A stretch of 64,000 bases of DNA from Cellvibrio polysaccharolyticus (GCF_015182315.1 NZ_PRDL01000001.1:372001-436000), one strand, 5' to 3'. Positions 33,739-41,137 are shown, counted from the stretch's first letter. The notes: a model not told the origin generated them from the sequence alone. Numbers and translations are program-made.

Positions 33739-33803
33739 GCTCAGGCCGGACTTAACATTATTGTAAGCAGTAGCTTTGGGAAACATCTGGTGAGCGTGAA
33801 GGC

Positions 33804-33884
33804 ACTTAACAAGCCGCAGCATTACGCCGGCGCAAGCGTCTGCGGGACGCTCGTAAACTCGCGCCCATGTGCGGAACGTTATAA
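33804..33884 (+). other. attC12 recombination site
   Basis: ACTTAAC (33804-33810) and GTTATAA (33878-33884) bound 81 nt, nearly identical to attC5, as expected for the duplicated cassette. Confidence 0.83.
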
Positions 33885-33889
33885 AGAAA

Positions 33890-34291
33890 ATGGAAATCAC
33901 TAAAGAAGTTTACGAAGTCATATCTCATCACACCTTGGAAAAGCCTGAAGCTCTTTCGAATGAGCTATATATTGAGCAAAACCTAAAGTTATCTGGTGAC
34001 GACGTTGCTGAGCTTCTTGAAGAAATGCAAAGTAAGTTTGAAATAGACTTTTCTACATTTAATTTTTCGCTACACTTTTCCCCTGAAGTTGGGTGGTCTG
34101 AAAATCCGGAATTTGGTTATTATCCTGTAACAATTAGCCATTTGGTTCAAGTTGCTACTTCGAAGGTTTGGTTTCTACCAGAAAAAAATGAAGCTAACTT
34201 CCAAAAAGAGAAAAAACACACACTCCTTTTAAAGGGTGCCATTGTGGCAATTATCGTAATTCTTGGTTTAGGTTTATTGCTAATTCAGTAA
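33890..34291 (+). CDS. Cassette 13: DUF1493-like (ACP-like) protein with C-terminal membrane helix
   Basis: A 133-residue protein. Residues 5-95 follow the DUF1493 pattern: ELYIEQNLKLSGDDVAELLEEMQSKFEIDFSTFNF, then aromatic residues and YYPVTISHLVQVA. DUF1493 is an acyl-carrier-like fold. The end is a basic stretch (KEKKH) and one membrane helix (GAIVAIIVILGLGLLLIQ). The serine attachment site of carrier proteins is not obvious. The ATG at 33890 lies 6 bp after attC12; an upstream GTG lies inside the attC and is rejected. Confidence 0.68.
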   Translation: MEITKEVYEVISHHTLEKPEALSNELYIEQNLKLSGDDVAELLEEMQSKFEIDFSTFNFSLHFSPEVGWSENPEFGYYPVTISHLVQVATSKVWFLPEKNEANFQKEKKHTLLLKGAIVAIIVILGLGLLLIQ

Positions 34292-34306
34292 TACTTTAAA
34301 TGCAAA

Positions 34307-34440
34307 TTTATAACAAATCGTTCCAGCACCGCGCACTTCGTGCGCTCGACAGTTTGTAAGCCGCTTTTTTGTGGTTTTGCTACGCAAAAATAATCCACAA
34401 AAAATCAACTTACAAACTGCGGCTGAACTCAGCGCAGAGG
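34307..34440 (+). other. attC13, degenerate right core
   Basis: The left core TATAAC and the long arms (CAGTTTGTAAG and CTTACAAACTG) with GGTTTTGCTACGCAAAAA match attC1 and attC6. Where GTTAAGC or GTTAGGC should follow CTGAACTC(G/A)GC, this site has GCAGAGGGC (about 34433-34441), so the crossover triplet GTT is lost. Cassettes 13 and 14 should now move only as one unit. Confidence 0.7.
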
Positions 34441-34451
34441 GCTTTTCAAAA

Positions 34452-34772
34452 ATGTCGCGACTTGTTGTTCGCAGAACTAAAGCACTATGGCAAGACCGGG
34501 TGCGTGACTACACCATTTTTGTTGATGGAAACGAGGTTGGCCGGATTGGAAACGATACTAAAGCTATAATTCAGGTCGAGCCTGGAGCTCACACTGTGTG
34601 CCTGAAAATTGATTGGTGTCACTCCCCAGAAGTTAAAGTTTTGATTTCGCCTGGAGAAACTGTTCACTTGGAGTGCGGGCCCAATGCAAACCCATTCCTT
34701 GTACTCTTTTACATCGCATTCTGGAAAGACAAATATATCTGGTTGCGTCAAGCACATGGTTCTATCCTCTAA
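34452..34772 (+). CDS. Cassette 14: PEGA-like beta-domain protein with C-terminal hydrophobic segment
   Basis: A 106-residue protein. YTIFVDGNEVGRIGNDTKAI, then VEPGAHTVCLKIDWCHSPEV and ISPGETVHLECGPN give the short beta-strand rhythm of PEGA/DUF2846-type domains. A hydrophobic stretch (FLVLFYIAFW) follows near the end. The family call is tentative. The ATG at 34452 follows the degenerate attC13; a longer frame starting at 34371 inside attC13 is not used. Confidence 0.6.
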   Translation: MSRLVVRRTKALWQDRVRDYTIFVDGNEVGRIGNDTKAIIQVEPGAHTVCLKIDWCHSPEVKVLISPGETVHLECGPNANPFLVLFYIAFWKDKYIWLRQAHGSIL

Positions 34773-34844
34773 CAAGGTACGTCACTACACCGCCTTTGGC
34801 GGTGGGACGCTCGTAAACTCGCGCCCGTGTGCGCATCGTTAGGA
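34767..34844 (+). other. attC14 recombination site
   Basis: CTCTAAC (34767-34773) and GTTAGGA (34838-34844) bound 78 nt with CACTACACCGCC and GGGACGCTCGTAAACTCGCG, of the attC5/12/15 type. Confidence 0.8.
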
Positions 34845-34883
34845 AAAATCCAATAAAAACCGTCATACATTAAGGAATAGATC

Positions 34884-35198
34884 ATGACTTTCGAAGAAAA
34901 ATTTAGCTTTGCAACTAAAGAACTTGAAATCGCTAAGATTTGGAAATCGAATTACAACCCACCGTTTGTAAAATTAATCCATAAGCTTGGTTTTAAGGTT
35001 CCGCCTCCCCATTACAATTCCTTTCTAACCAATGCGCTTTCAACTGGAATCTACTTTGGCTTGGTGTGGGGGCTATTGATGTATTTTTTGGTTTGGAAAG
35101 AGCAAGGTATGCCGATCGCATTAATTTCCTTAGCTACCCTCTTTGCTGGTACTTTTTTTGGCGTAGGTATGGCTTCATATTACAAATACAGTGTTTAA
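34884..35198 (+). CDS. Cassette 15: DUF6404-like membrane protein
   Basis: A 104-residue protein. The N-terminal soluble part FEEKFSFATKELEIAKIWKS followed by PPFVKLIHKLGFKVPPPHY and two membrane helices (STGIYFGLVWGLLMYFLVW; ALISLATLFAGTFFGVGMAS) match the DUF6404 pattern, a family that I associate with integron cassettes. AAGGA precedes the ATG. Function unknown. Its attC has been split by IS elements. Confidence 0.75.
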   Translation: MTFEEKFSFATKELEIAKIWKSNYNPPFVKLIHKLGFKVPPPHYNSFLTNALSTGIYFGLVWGLLMYFLVWKEQGMPIALISLATLFAGTFFGVGMASYYKYSV

Positions 35199-35314
35199 AA
35201 GCACAAATTAACTCCTTGGCGTGACATTAGAAATGCCTAACAATCCACACCATTACGCTGGGAACTTAACCCGCTTTTGCACACACCTTCACCTAATCAA
35301 TGTGGAGGTTCCAG

Positions 35315-35581
35315 ATGGCCAGAAGAAAACACTATAATTTTTATGATGACGACTTTAAAGCGACAGCCGTTGCACTAACGGAGATTTCGGGAGTGAAAGC
35401 AACCCACGTTGCCGAAGCGCTCGATATTCACGAAGTCATGCTATATCGTTGGCGAATGGAGATGCGACGAGGTCAGATCATGGCAAAGAAGAAAAACATT
35501 CAAATCGATCCGGAGATGAAGTCCGAGCTAAAGCGCTTGCGCCAGCTTGAACGAGATCACAACCTCCTTAAGGAGGAGCAA
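35315..35581 (+). pseudogene. Outer IS3 orfA, interrupted
   Basis: MARRKHYNFYDDDFKATAVA is a helix-turn-helix OrfA start with GGAGG ahead of the ATG at 35315. The frame proceeds to the coiled coil LERDHNLLKEE and is then cut by the inner IS at 35582. The expected last few residues of OrfA resume at about 36855 (AIQFSLQQKG). The protein is therefore truncated. A frame fused to inner-IS bases reaches 35641. Confidence 0.85.
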
Positions 35582-35683
35582 TGGACTTCCCAGACTCTAG
35601 TGGACACGCCTAAGCTACACAATGGACTTCCCAGACTCTAGTGGACACGCCTAAGCTACACAACGAGCATAGGAGGAAGTCAT

Positions 35684-35968
35684 ATGAGTAATCAACGGTA
35701 TACCCCGGAATTTAAAGACGAAGCAGTTAAGCAGGTCACCGAACGTGGATATTCCATTGCCGAGGTGGCCCAGCGCCTTGGCGTTTCTACACACAGCCTT
35801 TACAAATGGGTCAACGCGGCAGCACCCGATAAATCGGATGTTCAGGAGCGGGAGTTACTGGAGGCAAAACGTGAAATTCTTAAACTCAAATCACAATTGC
35901 AACGTACGGAAGAAGAGCGCGATATATTAAAAAAGGCCGCGCGGTACTTTGCCAGCCAGCCCGAGTGA
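35684..35968 (+). CDS. Inner IS3 element OrfA (helix-turn-helix)
   Basis: A 94-residue DNA-binding protein of the IS3 OrfA type. RYTPEFKDEAVKQVTERGYS and EVAQRLGVSTHSLYKWV form the helix-turn-helix, and a leucine-rich coiled coil (EAKREILKLKSQLQRTEEE) follows. AGGAGG lies ahead of the ATG. It overlaps orfB by 4 bp in the -1 direction (ATGA-type arrangement), so OrfB can be made by frameshifting or coupled translation. Confidence 0.9.
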   Translation: MSNQRYTPEFKDEAVKQVTERGYSIAEVAQRLGVSTHSLYKWVNAAAPDKSDVQERELLEAKREILKLKSQLQRTEEERDILKKAARYFASQPE

Positions 35969-36819
35969 AGTACCAATATATCAACGATCATCAGCACTGC
36001 TTTAGCATTCAACTGATGTGTCGGTTGTTTGGAGTAGCACGCAGTGGTTTTTATCAATGGCTCCATAAATCCTCATCCCATCGATCCCTGGAGGATGCTC
36101 GATTACTGGTGTTGATTCGTGACTCCTATAACGCAAGTCACGGTATTTATGGCTCACCACGCATTTGTCTCGATTTACGTGAAATCGGTGAGCGTTGTAG
36201 TAAGCACCGCGTGGCGAGAATCATGAAAACCCATCAAATCAAGGCTATTCGCGGCTATAAGGCTCCCGGGAAAATTGTTGGGCGTCCATCATTGGTCAGT
36301 TCAAATCAGCTCAACCGGGAATTTACAGTCGAACAGCCGGATCATTATTGGGTGACGGATATTACCTATATCAGAACCTGGCAAGGCTGGTTGTATTTGG
36401 CGGTTGTAGTGGATCTGTTTTCACGCAAGGTGGTGGGCTGGTCAATGAAGCCTTCGTTGGCCAAAGAGATTGTGCTGGATGCGTTGCTGATGGCTGTTTG
36501 GCGCCGCCGTCCTAAACAACGGGTGTTGATACACTCTGACCAAGGCTCACAGTATGGCAGTGATGAGTGGTTGCGCTTTTGCAAGCACCACAATCTTGAG
36601 CCCAGTATGAGTCGGCGTGGAAATTGTTGGGATAATGCCGTTGCCGAATCATTTTTTAGCAGCCTGAAAAAGGAACGCATCAAGAAAAGGATTTATAAAA
36701 CCCGTGAAATGGCGCGGGCAGACGTGTTTGATTATATCGAGATGTTCTACAATCAAACGCGTCGCCATAGTCATCTCGGTGGCGTCAGTCCGGAGGCGTT
36801 TGAACGCGCCTCAAAATGA
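35965..36819 (+). CDS. Inner IS3 element OrfB transposase (DDE)
   Basis: A 284-residue protein with an N-terminal HTH_21 region (MCRLFGVARSGFYQWL) and an integrase core. The DDE residues are visible: Asp in WVTDITYI, Asp in LIHSDQGSQYGS, and Glu in CWDNAVAESFFSSLKKE, followed by the Lys/Arg-rich helix. The end NQTRRHSHLGGVSPEAFE is typical of IS3. It is intact. Confidence 0.92.
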   Translation: MKYQYINDHQHCFSIQLMCRLFGVARSGFYQWLHKSSSHRSLEDARLLVLIRDSYNASHGIYGSPRICLDLREIGERCSKHRVARIMKTHQIKAIRGYKAPGKIVGRPSLVSSNQLNREFTVEQPDHYWVTDITYIRTWQGWLYLAVVVDLFSRKVVGWSMKPSLAKEIVLDALLMAVWRRRPKQRVLIHSDQGSQYGSDEWLRFCKHHNLEPSMSRRGNCWDNAVAESFFSSLKKERIKKRIYKTREMARADVFDYIEMFYNQTRRHSHLGGVSPEAFERASK

Positions 36820-36854
36820 GCTTTGGATTTGTCTATGAAAGGCTGGGAAGTCCA

Positions 36855-37741
36855 GCCATCCAGTTCTCTTTGCAACAAAAGGGGAAGTCTTCGAGTTCAT
36901 AGAACAAAACCGCGAGAAGCACTCGATCGCGCTGATGTGTCGAGTTTACAGCGTTACACGAGATGGATATAACTCCTGGCACCGGCGAGGTATTTCGGCA
37001 AGACGTACAGAAGATTCCGAGCTTTTTGAAATGATCAGCATGATTTTCAAGAGACATAATGGCTGCTACGGTAGCCCTAAAATAATGCAGGAATTGCGGA
37101 AGATCGGGATTGGGGTGGGCCAAAAACGTGTAGCGCGGATCATGCGTGAGCATGGATTAACGGCCACGAAAGCCAGGATCTACATCTCTCGACCAGGTTT
37201 GTATAAACACGTTAATCGAGTGCCGTGCAGAATTGCGGATATCGAATTAAGGGCGCCTAACCAGCTGTGGGTGGGAGATGTCACTTACTTAAAGATGCAG
37301 GATGGAAGCTGGCAATATCTGTCGGTGATTATGGATCGGTTCAGCCGCAGGATAATATCCTGGTCGTTGAGCGAAAGAAGAGATGCACAGTTGACTGTTT
37401 CCGCATTGCAGAGAGCAGTCAGGAATCGAGGTCATCATGAAGAATTAATATTTCATTCGGACAGAGGTGTGGAGTATATGGCGAATGACTACCGCAAGAA
37501 GCTTGGGCACTATGGTATCAGCCAGAGTATGAATCGGGCCAAGTCAATGAATGATAATGCATTTATGGAGTCATTCTTTCAGCAATTTAAAACGGAAAGA
37601 ATCAAACGTGTCGTTTTGGAAAGTGTTGAACAGCTTCGGGGAATTATTACGGAATATATGCGCTACTATAATTATGAACGATCCCACTCTTCCATCGGAT
37701 ACTTATCGCCTCATGAATTTGAGAGTAGAATCAGTTGCTAA
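36855..37741 (+). pseudogene. Outer IS3 orfA tail and orfB transposase, separated from their start
   Basis: The first bases finish OrfA (AIQFSLQQKG). In the -1 frame, after CAAAAGGGG (a likely slippery site), OrfB starts GEVFEFIEQN and continues through MCRVYSVTRDGYNSWHRRG. The DDE residues are Asp in VGDVTYLK, Asp in IFHSDRGVEYMA and Glu in MNDNAFMESFFQQFKTE. The catalytic part is uninterrupted, but the fusion product cannot be made because the inner IS lies upstream. Confidence 0.85.
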
Positions 37742-37835
37742 CAACCCGGTGTGTGCAAAAGCGGGTTAGGTTCCCTGCCGCTAGCGTCGGCGGGACGCTC
37801 GTAAACTCGCACTCATGTGTACAACGTTAAAAATC

Positions 37836-38366
37836 ATGAATATAGAAATCAGAAAATTTAAAAACTGTGATGTCGCATCATTTCATCAAGCAGTTTTAGA
37901 GGCTGCCAAGCACGCCTCTGGTTGGTTGCCTTGGTGCAATGAGCGTTATAGCCTTTCCGAAGCCGAACAGTGGGTTAGGAGCTCAATAGAGGAGTGGGAA
38001 GTCGGTAACGAATATCGTTTTGTTATTGTTGAATCGGATTCCCAGGAAGTTGTAGGTTCAATTGCGATAAATAATATTATCAAGGCTCATAAAATTGGTA
38101 ATCTTGGTTACTGGGTCAGGGGAAGCTGCTTGAACAAAGGAGTATGTTCATCGGCAGCAAAATTAGTTATCGAATACGCATTTAAAAATTTGAATTTCAG
38201 TCGTATTGAAATTGTCGTGTTGGAGAGTAATGTTGCTAGCATTCGAGTTGCTGAAAAAATTGGTGCAACCTATGAGGGCACACTTAAAAACAAGATCAGT
38301 TTGAACGGAATTTCTTTGCCGGCCAGGTGTTATTCAGTAATTCCACAAGAGAAAAAAGCATTTTAA
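37836..38366 (+). CDS. Cassette 16: GNAT N-acetyltransferase, RimJ/RimL-like
   Basis: A 176-residue protein. IEIRKFKNCDVASFHQAV opens a GNAT fold, EVVGSIAINNI is the central strand, NKGVCSSAAKLVIEYAF corresponds to the acetyl-CoA loop, and SRIEIVVLESNVASIRVAEKIGATYEG is the RimJ/L-type C-terminal signature. The acceptor may be a ribosomal protein N-terminus, an amino sugar or an antibiotic; sequence does not decide. The ATG at 37836 is 4 bases after the attC15 core; an earlier start inside attC15 is rejected. Confidence 0.85.
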   Translation: MNIEIRKFKNCDVASFHQAVLEAAKHASGWLPWCNERYSLSEAEQWVRSSIEEWEVGNEYRFVIVESDSQEVVGSIAINNIIKAHKIGNLGYWVRGSCLNKGVCSSAAKLVIEYAFKNLNFSRIEIVVLESNVASIRVAEKIGATYEGTLKNKISLNGISLPARCYSVIPQEKKAF

Positions 38367-38421
38367 CAAGCCAGTCAATTAGGGCGCTCGCAAGCTCGCA
38401 CCTATTACGCGGGCGTTAAAC
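38361..38421 (+). other. attC16 recombination site
   Basis: TTTTAAC (38361-38367) and GTTAAAC (38415-38421) bound 61 nt with AGGGCGCTCGCAAGCTCGC at the centre. Confidence 0.82.
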
Positions 38422-38434
38422 CGTGGAGAAAGGA

Positions 38435-38986
38435 ATGCTCACAACTGTAATAACAGTTGTCGCTGCCATGTACCTTTTGGCTAGCCTCATTGCACTCGCG
38501 CCACGCAAGCCTGGCTACAGTCACATCGCGCACTCCATTAGCGAGATCGGCGAAGTCGGAGCACCCAATAAGCACTTTGTTGCGTTTGGTCTCTTTCTGC
38601 CTATCGGCTTGGTCCTGCTGCTCGTTGCCTACTTGGTTCGCACTGACTCGCCTGCGGCAGCTGCTCTTGCGCTCTATATCGCTATTGGCTACATCGGTGC
38701 GGCCGCGTTTCCCTGCGACCCGGGCTCTCCTTTGTTCGGTACTGTTCGCCAGGTTCTCCATAATCTTGCCGGGGCTGTTGAGTACGTTGGCGGCGGATTC
38801 GCTCTAGTGAAGCTTGCTGAGAGTTTCGGCCAGCCCTTCAAGGCCGCCGGGTTCGTTGTGCTTGGCACCGCCATCGCACTATCCGTTCTTCCTTCAAATT
38901 CGATCGGTGGCCTCATTCAGCGCATTGCAGAGATCTGCCTATTCGGTGGCCTTGCATTGGCCGTTTGGTGGGGCAGTGCCGTCTAA
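38435..38986 (+). CDS. Cassette 17: DUF998 family membrane protein
   Basis: A 183-residue polytopic protein with about six membrane helices. PGYSHIAHSISEIG and FPCDPGSPLFG followed by VRQVLHNLAG are hallmark DUF998 motifs. DUF998 proteins are uncharacterised multi-pass membrane proteins. The ATG at 38435 has GGAG 6 nt upstream and is preferred to a GTG at 38423. It is GC-richer than its cassette neighbours, so it has a different origin. The stop overlaps attC17. Confidence 0.85.
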   Translation: MLTTVITVVAAMYLLASLIALAPRKPGYSHIAHSISEIGEVGAPNKHFVAFGLFLPIGLVLLLVAYLVRTDSPAAAALALYIAIGYIGAAAFPCDPGSPLFGTVRQVLHNLAGAVEYVGGGFALVKLAESFGQPFKAAGFVVLGTAIALSVLPSNSIGGLIQRIAEICLFGGLALAVWWGSAV

Positions 38987-39039
38987 CAATTCATCAAGCC
39001 GACGCCGCTTCGCGACACGGCTTAATTCAGGCGTTATGC
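38981..39039 (+). other. attC17 recombination site, aadA-like type
   Basis: GTCTAAC (38981-38987) and GTTATGC (39033-39039) bound 59 nt with CAAGCCGACGCCGCTTCGCG, close to attC11. Confidence 0.9.
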
Positions 39040-39079
39040 GTCTCAGAGAATTCTGCGAAATATTCGAAGGAGAAAATTT

Positions 39080-39486
39080 ATGAACGCCGATGAAATAAGA
39101 AAGTTGGTAGAGGCTACCCTCTCAGGCTCGATGCCTTTTCCAGAAATAGTTGGTAACTTAATCAATCACGGTGTTGAGTACTACCATGTAGACTATGCAT
39201 CTCTCTCGTTTTCCTTCTATAGCGCAGCGGTGGGGTTGTAGTCGCTCCGTTGGCGTTTGAAAACCTGCCCAAATCTGCAGCTGATTTTGATGTTATTGAG
39301 CTTCGCTCGGCCATTGCCGATAGCCAGCAAAAGGGCCAGAAGTTTCATCAATTCTGCGTAAGGGCTTTAAATGCTGGCGTGCAATCCTATTTCGCATTTC
39401 TCCGGGGGCAAAGAGTATTGTATCTCGGGCGACAAGGTGATCAGCACGTAGAGTGGTTTCCTGGTGTGCAGCGTGAAGACGCATAA
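39080..39486 (+). pseudogene. Cassette 18: DUF1398 family gene with a single frameshift
   Basis: The ATG at 39080 (AAGGAG ahead) starts MNADEIRKLVEATLSGSMPF, then PEIVGNLINHGVEYYHVDY, and reaches TAG at 39239-39241. In the +2 frame the protein continues through VVVAPLAFENLPKSA, AIADSQQKGQKFHQFCVRAL and VLYLGRQGDQHVEWFPG to 39486. Both halves fit the DUF1398 (YbcV-like) family in order, so one missing base near the GGGG at 39232-39235 explains the break. It may be a real mutation or a sequencing error in a homopolymer. Confidence 0.8.
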
Positions 39487-39604
39487 CCAGACGTTCAACG
39501 TGAATAATTTTCAGCCAGGCACTTGCTCCGCAAATTTTATGCCCCGTTGCAAACCACTCTACCAACAAGCTGGCTTGGTTTTGCCGGTTAATCGGGCGTT
39601 AATT
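39481..39604 (+). other. attC18 recombination site, last of the main array
   Basis: GCATAAC (39481-39487) and GTTAATT (39598-39604) bound 124 nt. The inner arms are less regular than in other sites. After it the cassette pattern stops and the ABC operon begins. Confidence 0.68.
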
Positions 39605-39784
39605 TTGGGGGTTCCCCAGGAAAAGTAAAGACCTCACAGCAGTCCGATGGTAGTTATGACCAGTCATCTTGTACGGCATCGTCAAGCGAACATACCGGAC
39701 ACACGAAACGGACACTTTCTTCAATTGTAAATCCAATCAAAAATTTAAAAACCTCTTTATTTTCAAACAGTTGAAAAGGCACCA

Positions 39785-39812
39785 ACACACCTGGTATGGC
39801 CTTTGTATTAGC
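39785..39812 (+). promoter_or_regulatory. Weak sigma-54-like promoter candidate of the ABC operon
   Basis: GG at 39793-39794 and GT at 39805-39806 are ten bases apart in CTGGTATGGCCTTTGTA, near the -24/-12 form, 37 bp before the adaptor start. Upstream, CGGACAC occurs twice within about 20 bp (near 39698-39716), a possible activator site. The operon encodes an NtrC-type regulator, which makes this plausible but unproven. Confidence 0.25.
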
Positions 39813-39842
39813 TCGTAATGTAAATGCATTCGAGCGAATACC

Positions 39843-41120
39843 ATGAATATGAAAATATCTGGCACTTCTGCCCAGGATTTGGTGATGGGCAGTTCAAGGG
39901 CTCGTAAAAAGGGCGTCACCCTCGTCGTTATTGCAATGGCATTGGCAGTTGCCGCTGTATTGGCTTTTATCTATATCGCACAGGTGTCTCAATCCGGGTT
40001 GGTGGTTAAACAGGAATCCATTCGGACCGCCACAGTAAAGCGCGATACTCTGGTGCGCGAAGTGGTTTCTCAGGGGCGCGTGGTGGCTGCAAATAGCCCT
40101 ACGCTTTTCAGTCCTGAGCAGGGTTACATTGACATCGCCGTCAAAGCCGGAGATACCGTTGACAAAGGCCAACTGCTGGCGAATATTCATAGCCCCGACC
40201 TGAACGAATTACTGGCAAGGGAAACAGCCAACCTTACCAAACTACAAGCTGATCTGGGCCGCCAAATAATAGAATCCAAACGGCGCAAGTTGGAGCTTGA
40301 ACAAGTTGTTGCCATTGCTCAAGTGAGCGAAAAAGCCATGGTGCGTGAACAAAAGCGCGCCGAGGAATCCATCAAACGCAATTTGATCAGCCGATTGGAA
40401 TATGAAAAATCGCAGGATGATCTTGAGCGTGCGCAACTGGAATATGCGCAGGCGAAACAAAACGGCGAGCTGGCAAATGAATCCCTTTCGTTCGACATTG
40501 AATCCCTAACGCTGCAACTCAAAAGTCAGCAGCTTCTGGTCGATGCATTACAGCGGCGTGTCGGTGAGCTGAATATTCTCTCACCGGTTGCCGGTATGGT
40601 GGGGAATGTGCAGGTTCTGGATCGTCAAGCCGTCATTGCCAACCAGCCACTCATCACCATTGTTGACCTGACTGCTTTTGAAGTAGAAGCAATTGTGCCA
40701 GAGGGCTTCGCTGATGATATCGCCCCGTTAATGGAAGCAGAGATTACGCTGGGTGGAACCACCTATGCCGGGGTATTAACTGCAATTTCACCTGAAGTGG
40801 TCAGTGGCGGCGTGAATGTGCGTATAGGTTTTGCAAAAGATCTGCCTGCTAACTTGCGCCAAAGCCAACGCTTGACTGCACGGATTCTTTTGGAAAATAA
40901 ACCCGATGCATTACTGGTGGACCGTGGATCATTTTTTGACAATTTTCGTGGTTATGCTTTTCGCGTGCGGGAAAATAAAGCTCTGCGTGTGCCGGTCGCT
41001 CTGGGCAGTTCCAGCCTCAGGCATATCGAGATTATGGACGGGCTGCAGGAGGGCGACACCATTATTATTTCTGCATTACCGGTGAAAAGCACGGATGAAC
41101 AATTACTGATAACCAACTAG
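39843..41120 (+). CDS. Periplasmic adaptor protein of an ABC exporter (HlyD/MacA-like)
   Basis: A 425-residue membrane-fusion protein. One membrane helix (residues 25-48) is followed by a lipoyl-like half (GYIDIAVKAGDTVDKGQLLANIHSPDL), a long alpha-hairpin coiled coil (about residues 120-230), the second lipoyl half (LNILSPVAGMVGNVQVLDRQ) and a beta-barrel domain. It links the inner-membrane ABC complex to an outer-membrane channel, which is not encoded here. First gene of a six-gene run with gaps under 20 bp. Confidence 0.9.
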   Translation: MNMKISGTSAQDLVMGSSRARKKGVTLVVIAMALAVAAVLAFIYIAQVSQSGLVVKQESIRTATVKRDTLVREVVSQGRVVAANSPTLFSPEQGYIDIAVKAGDTVDKGQLLANIHSPDLNELLARETANLTKLQADLGRQIIESKRRKLELEQVVAIAQVSEKAMVREQKRAEESIKRNLISRLEYEKSQDDLERAQLEYAQAKQNGELANESLSFDIESLTLQLKSQQLLVDALQRRVGELNILSPVAGMVGNVQVLDRQAVIANQPLITIVDLTAFEVEAIVPEGFADDIAPLMEAEITLGGTTYAGVLTAISPEVVSGGVNVRIGFAKDLPANLRQSQRLTARILLENKPDALLVDRGSFFDNFRGYAFRVRENKALRVPVALGSSSLRHIEIMDGLQEGDTIIISALPVKSTDEQLLITN

Positions 41121-41137
41121 GGCCGGAGATCAATTCA

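Larger units (their letters stand above)
35582..36854 (+). mobile_element. Inner IS3-family element with duplicated left end
   Basis: The right end CTGGGAAGTCCA (36843-36854) is the complement of the left end TGGACTTCCCAG. The first 41 nt of the element are present twice in tandem (35582-35622 and 35623-35663). It carries intact orfA and orfB. No clear target duplication can be assigned, perhaps because of the end duplication or a small deletion in the host element. Confidence 0.88.
35261..37774 (+). mobile_element. Outer IS3-family element inserted in attC15
   Basis: The ends are inverted repeats of 27 nt with one mismatch (GGAAC, then T or C, then TAACCCGCTTTTGC onward) flanked by a CTG target duplication at 35258-35260 and 37775-37777. 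A 3-bp duplication and overlapping orfA/orfB are usual for IS3. The element is itself cut by a second IS near the end of orfA, so it is about 1.24 kb without the inner one. Confidence 0.92.
35235..37832 (+). other. attC15 recombination site, interrupted by nested IS elements
   Basis: The left part is 35235-35260 (core GCCTAAC) and the right part 37778-37832 (core GTTAAAA at 37826-37832). Removing the inserted element and one CTG copy gives exactly 81 nt, the length of the related attC5 and attC12. Confidence 0.88.
28465..39604 (+). mobile_element. Integron cassette array without integrase (CALIN), about 18 cassettes
   Basis: Small + strand genes alternate with attC sites whose outer cores are RYYYAAC (often GCCTAAC) and GTTRRRY (often GTTAGGC) and which bracket imperfect palindromes of 59-132 nt. 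Several attC families are present (long about 114-132 nt; 76 nt; 81 nt; 59-60 nt), so the cassettes come from different sources. No tyrosine recombinase gene or attI is visible in the window. The ABC operon follows on the right, and an IS1111-like element bounds the left. Confidence 0.92.

Noticed and set aside
35261..37774. Integron integrase hidden among the recombinases of this region
   Set aside because: All recombinase-like genes here are IS3 DDE or IS110 DEDD transposases; no tyrosine-recombinase R-H-R-Y pattern was found.
28465..39604. A CRISPR array, given the many similar repeats
   Set aside because: Repeats are 59-132 nt, diverse and separated by genes of 180-640 bp, with GTT/AAC cores; this is attC structure and there are no cas genes.
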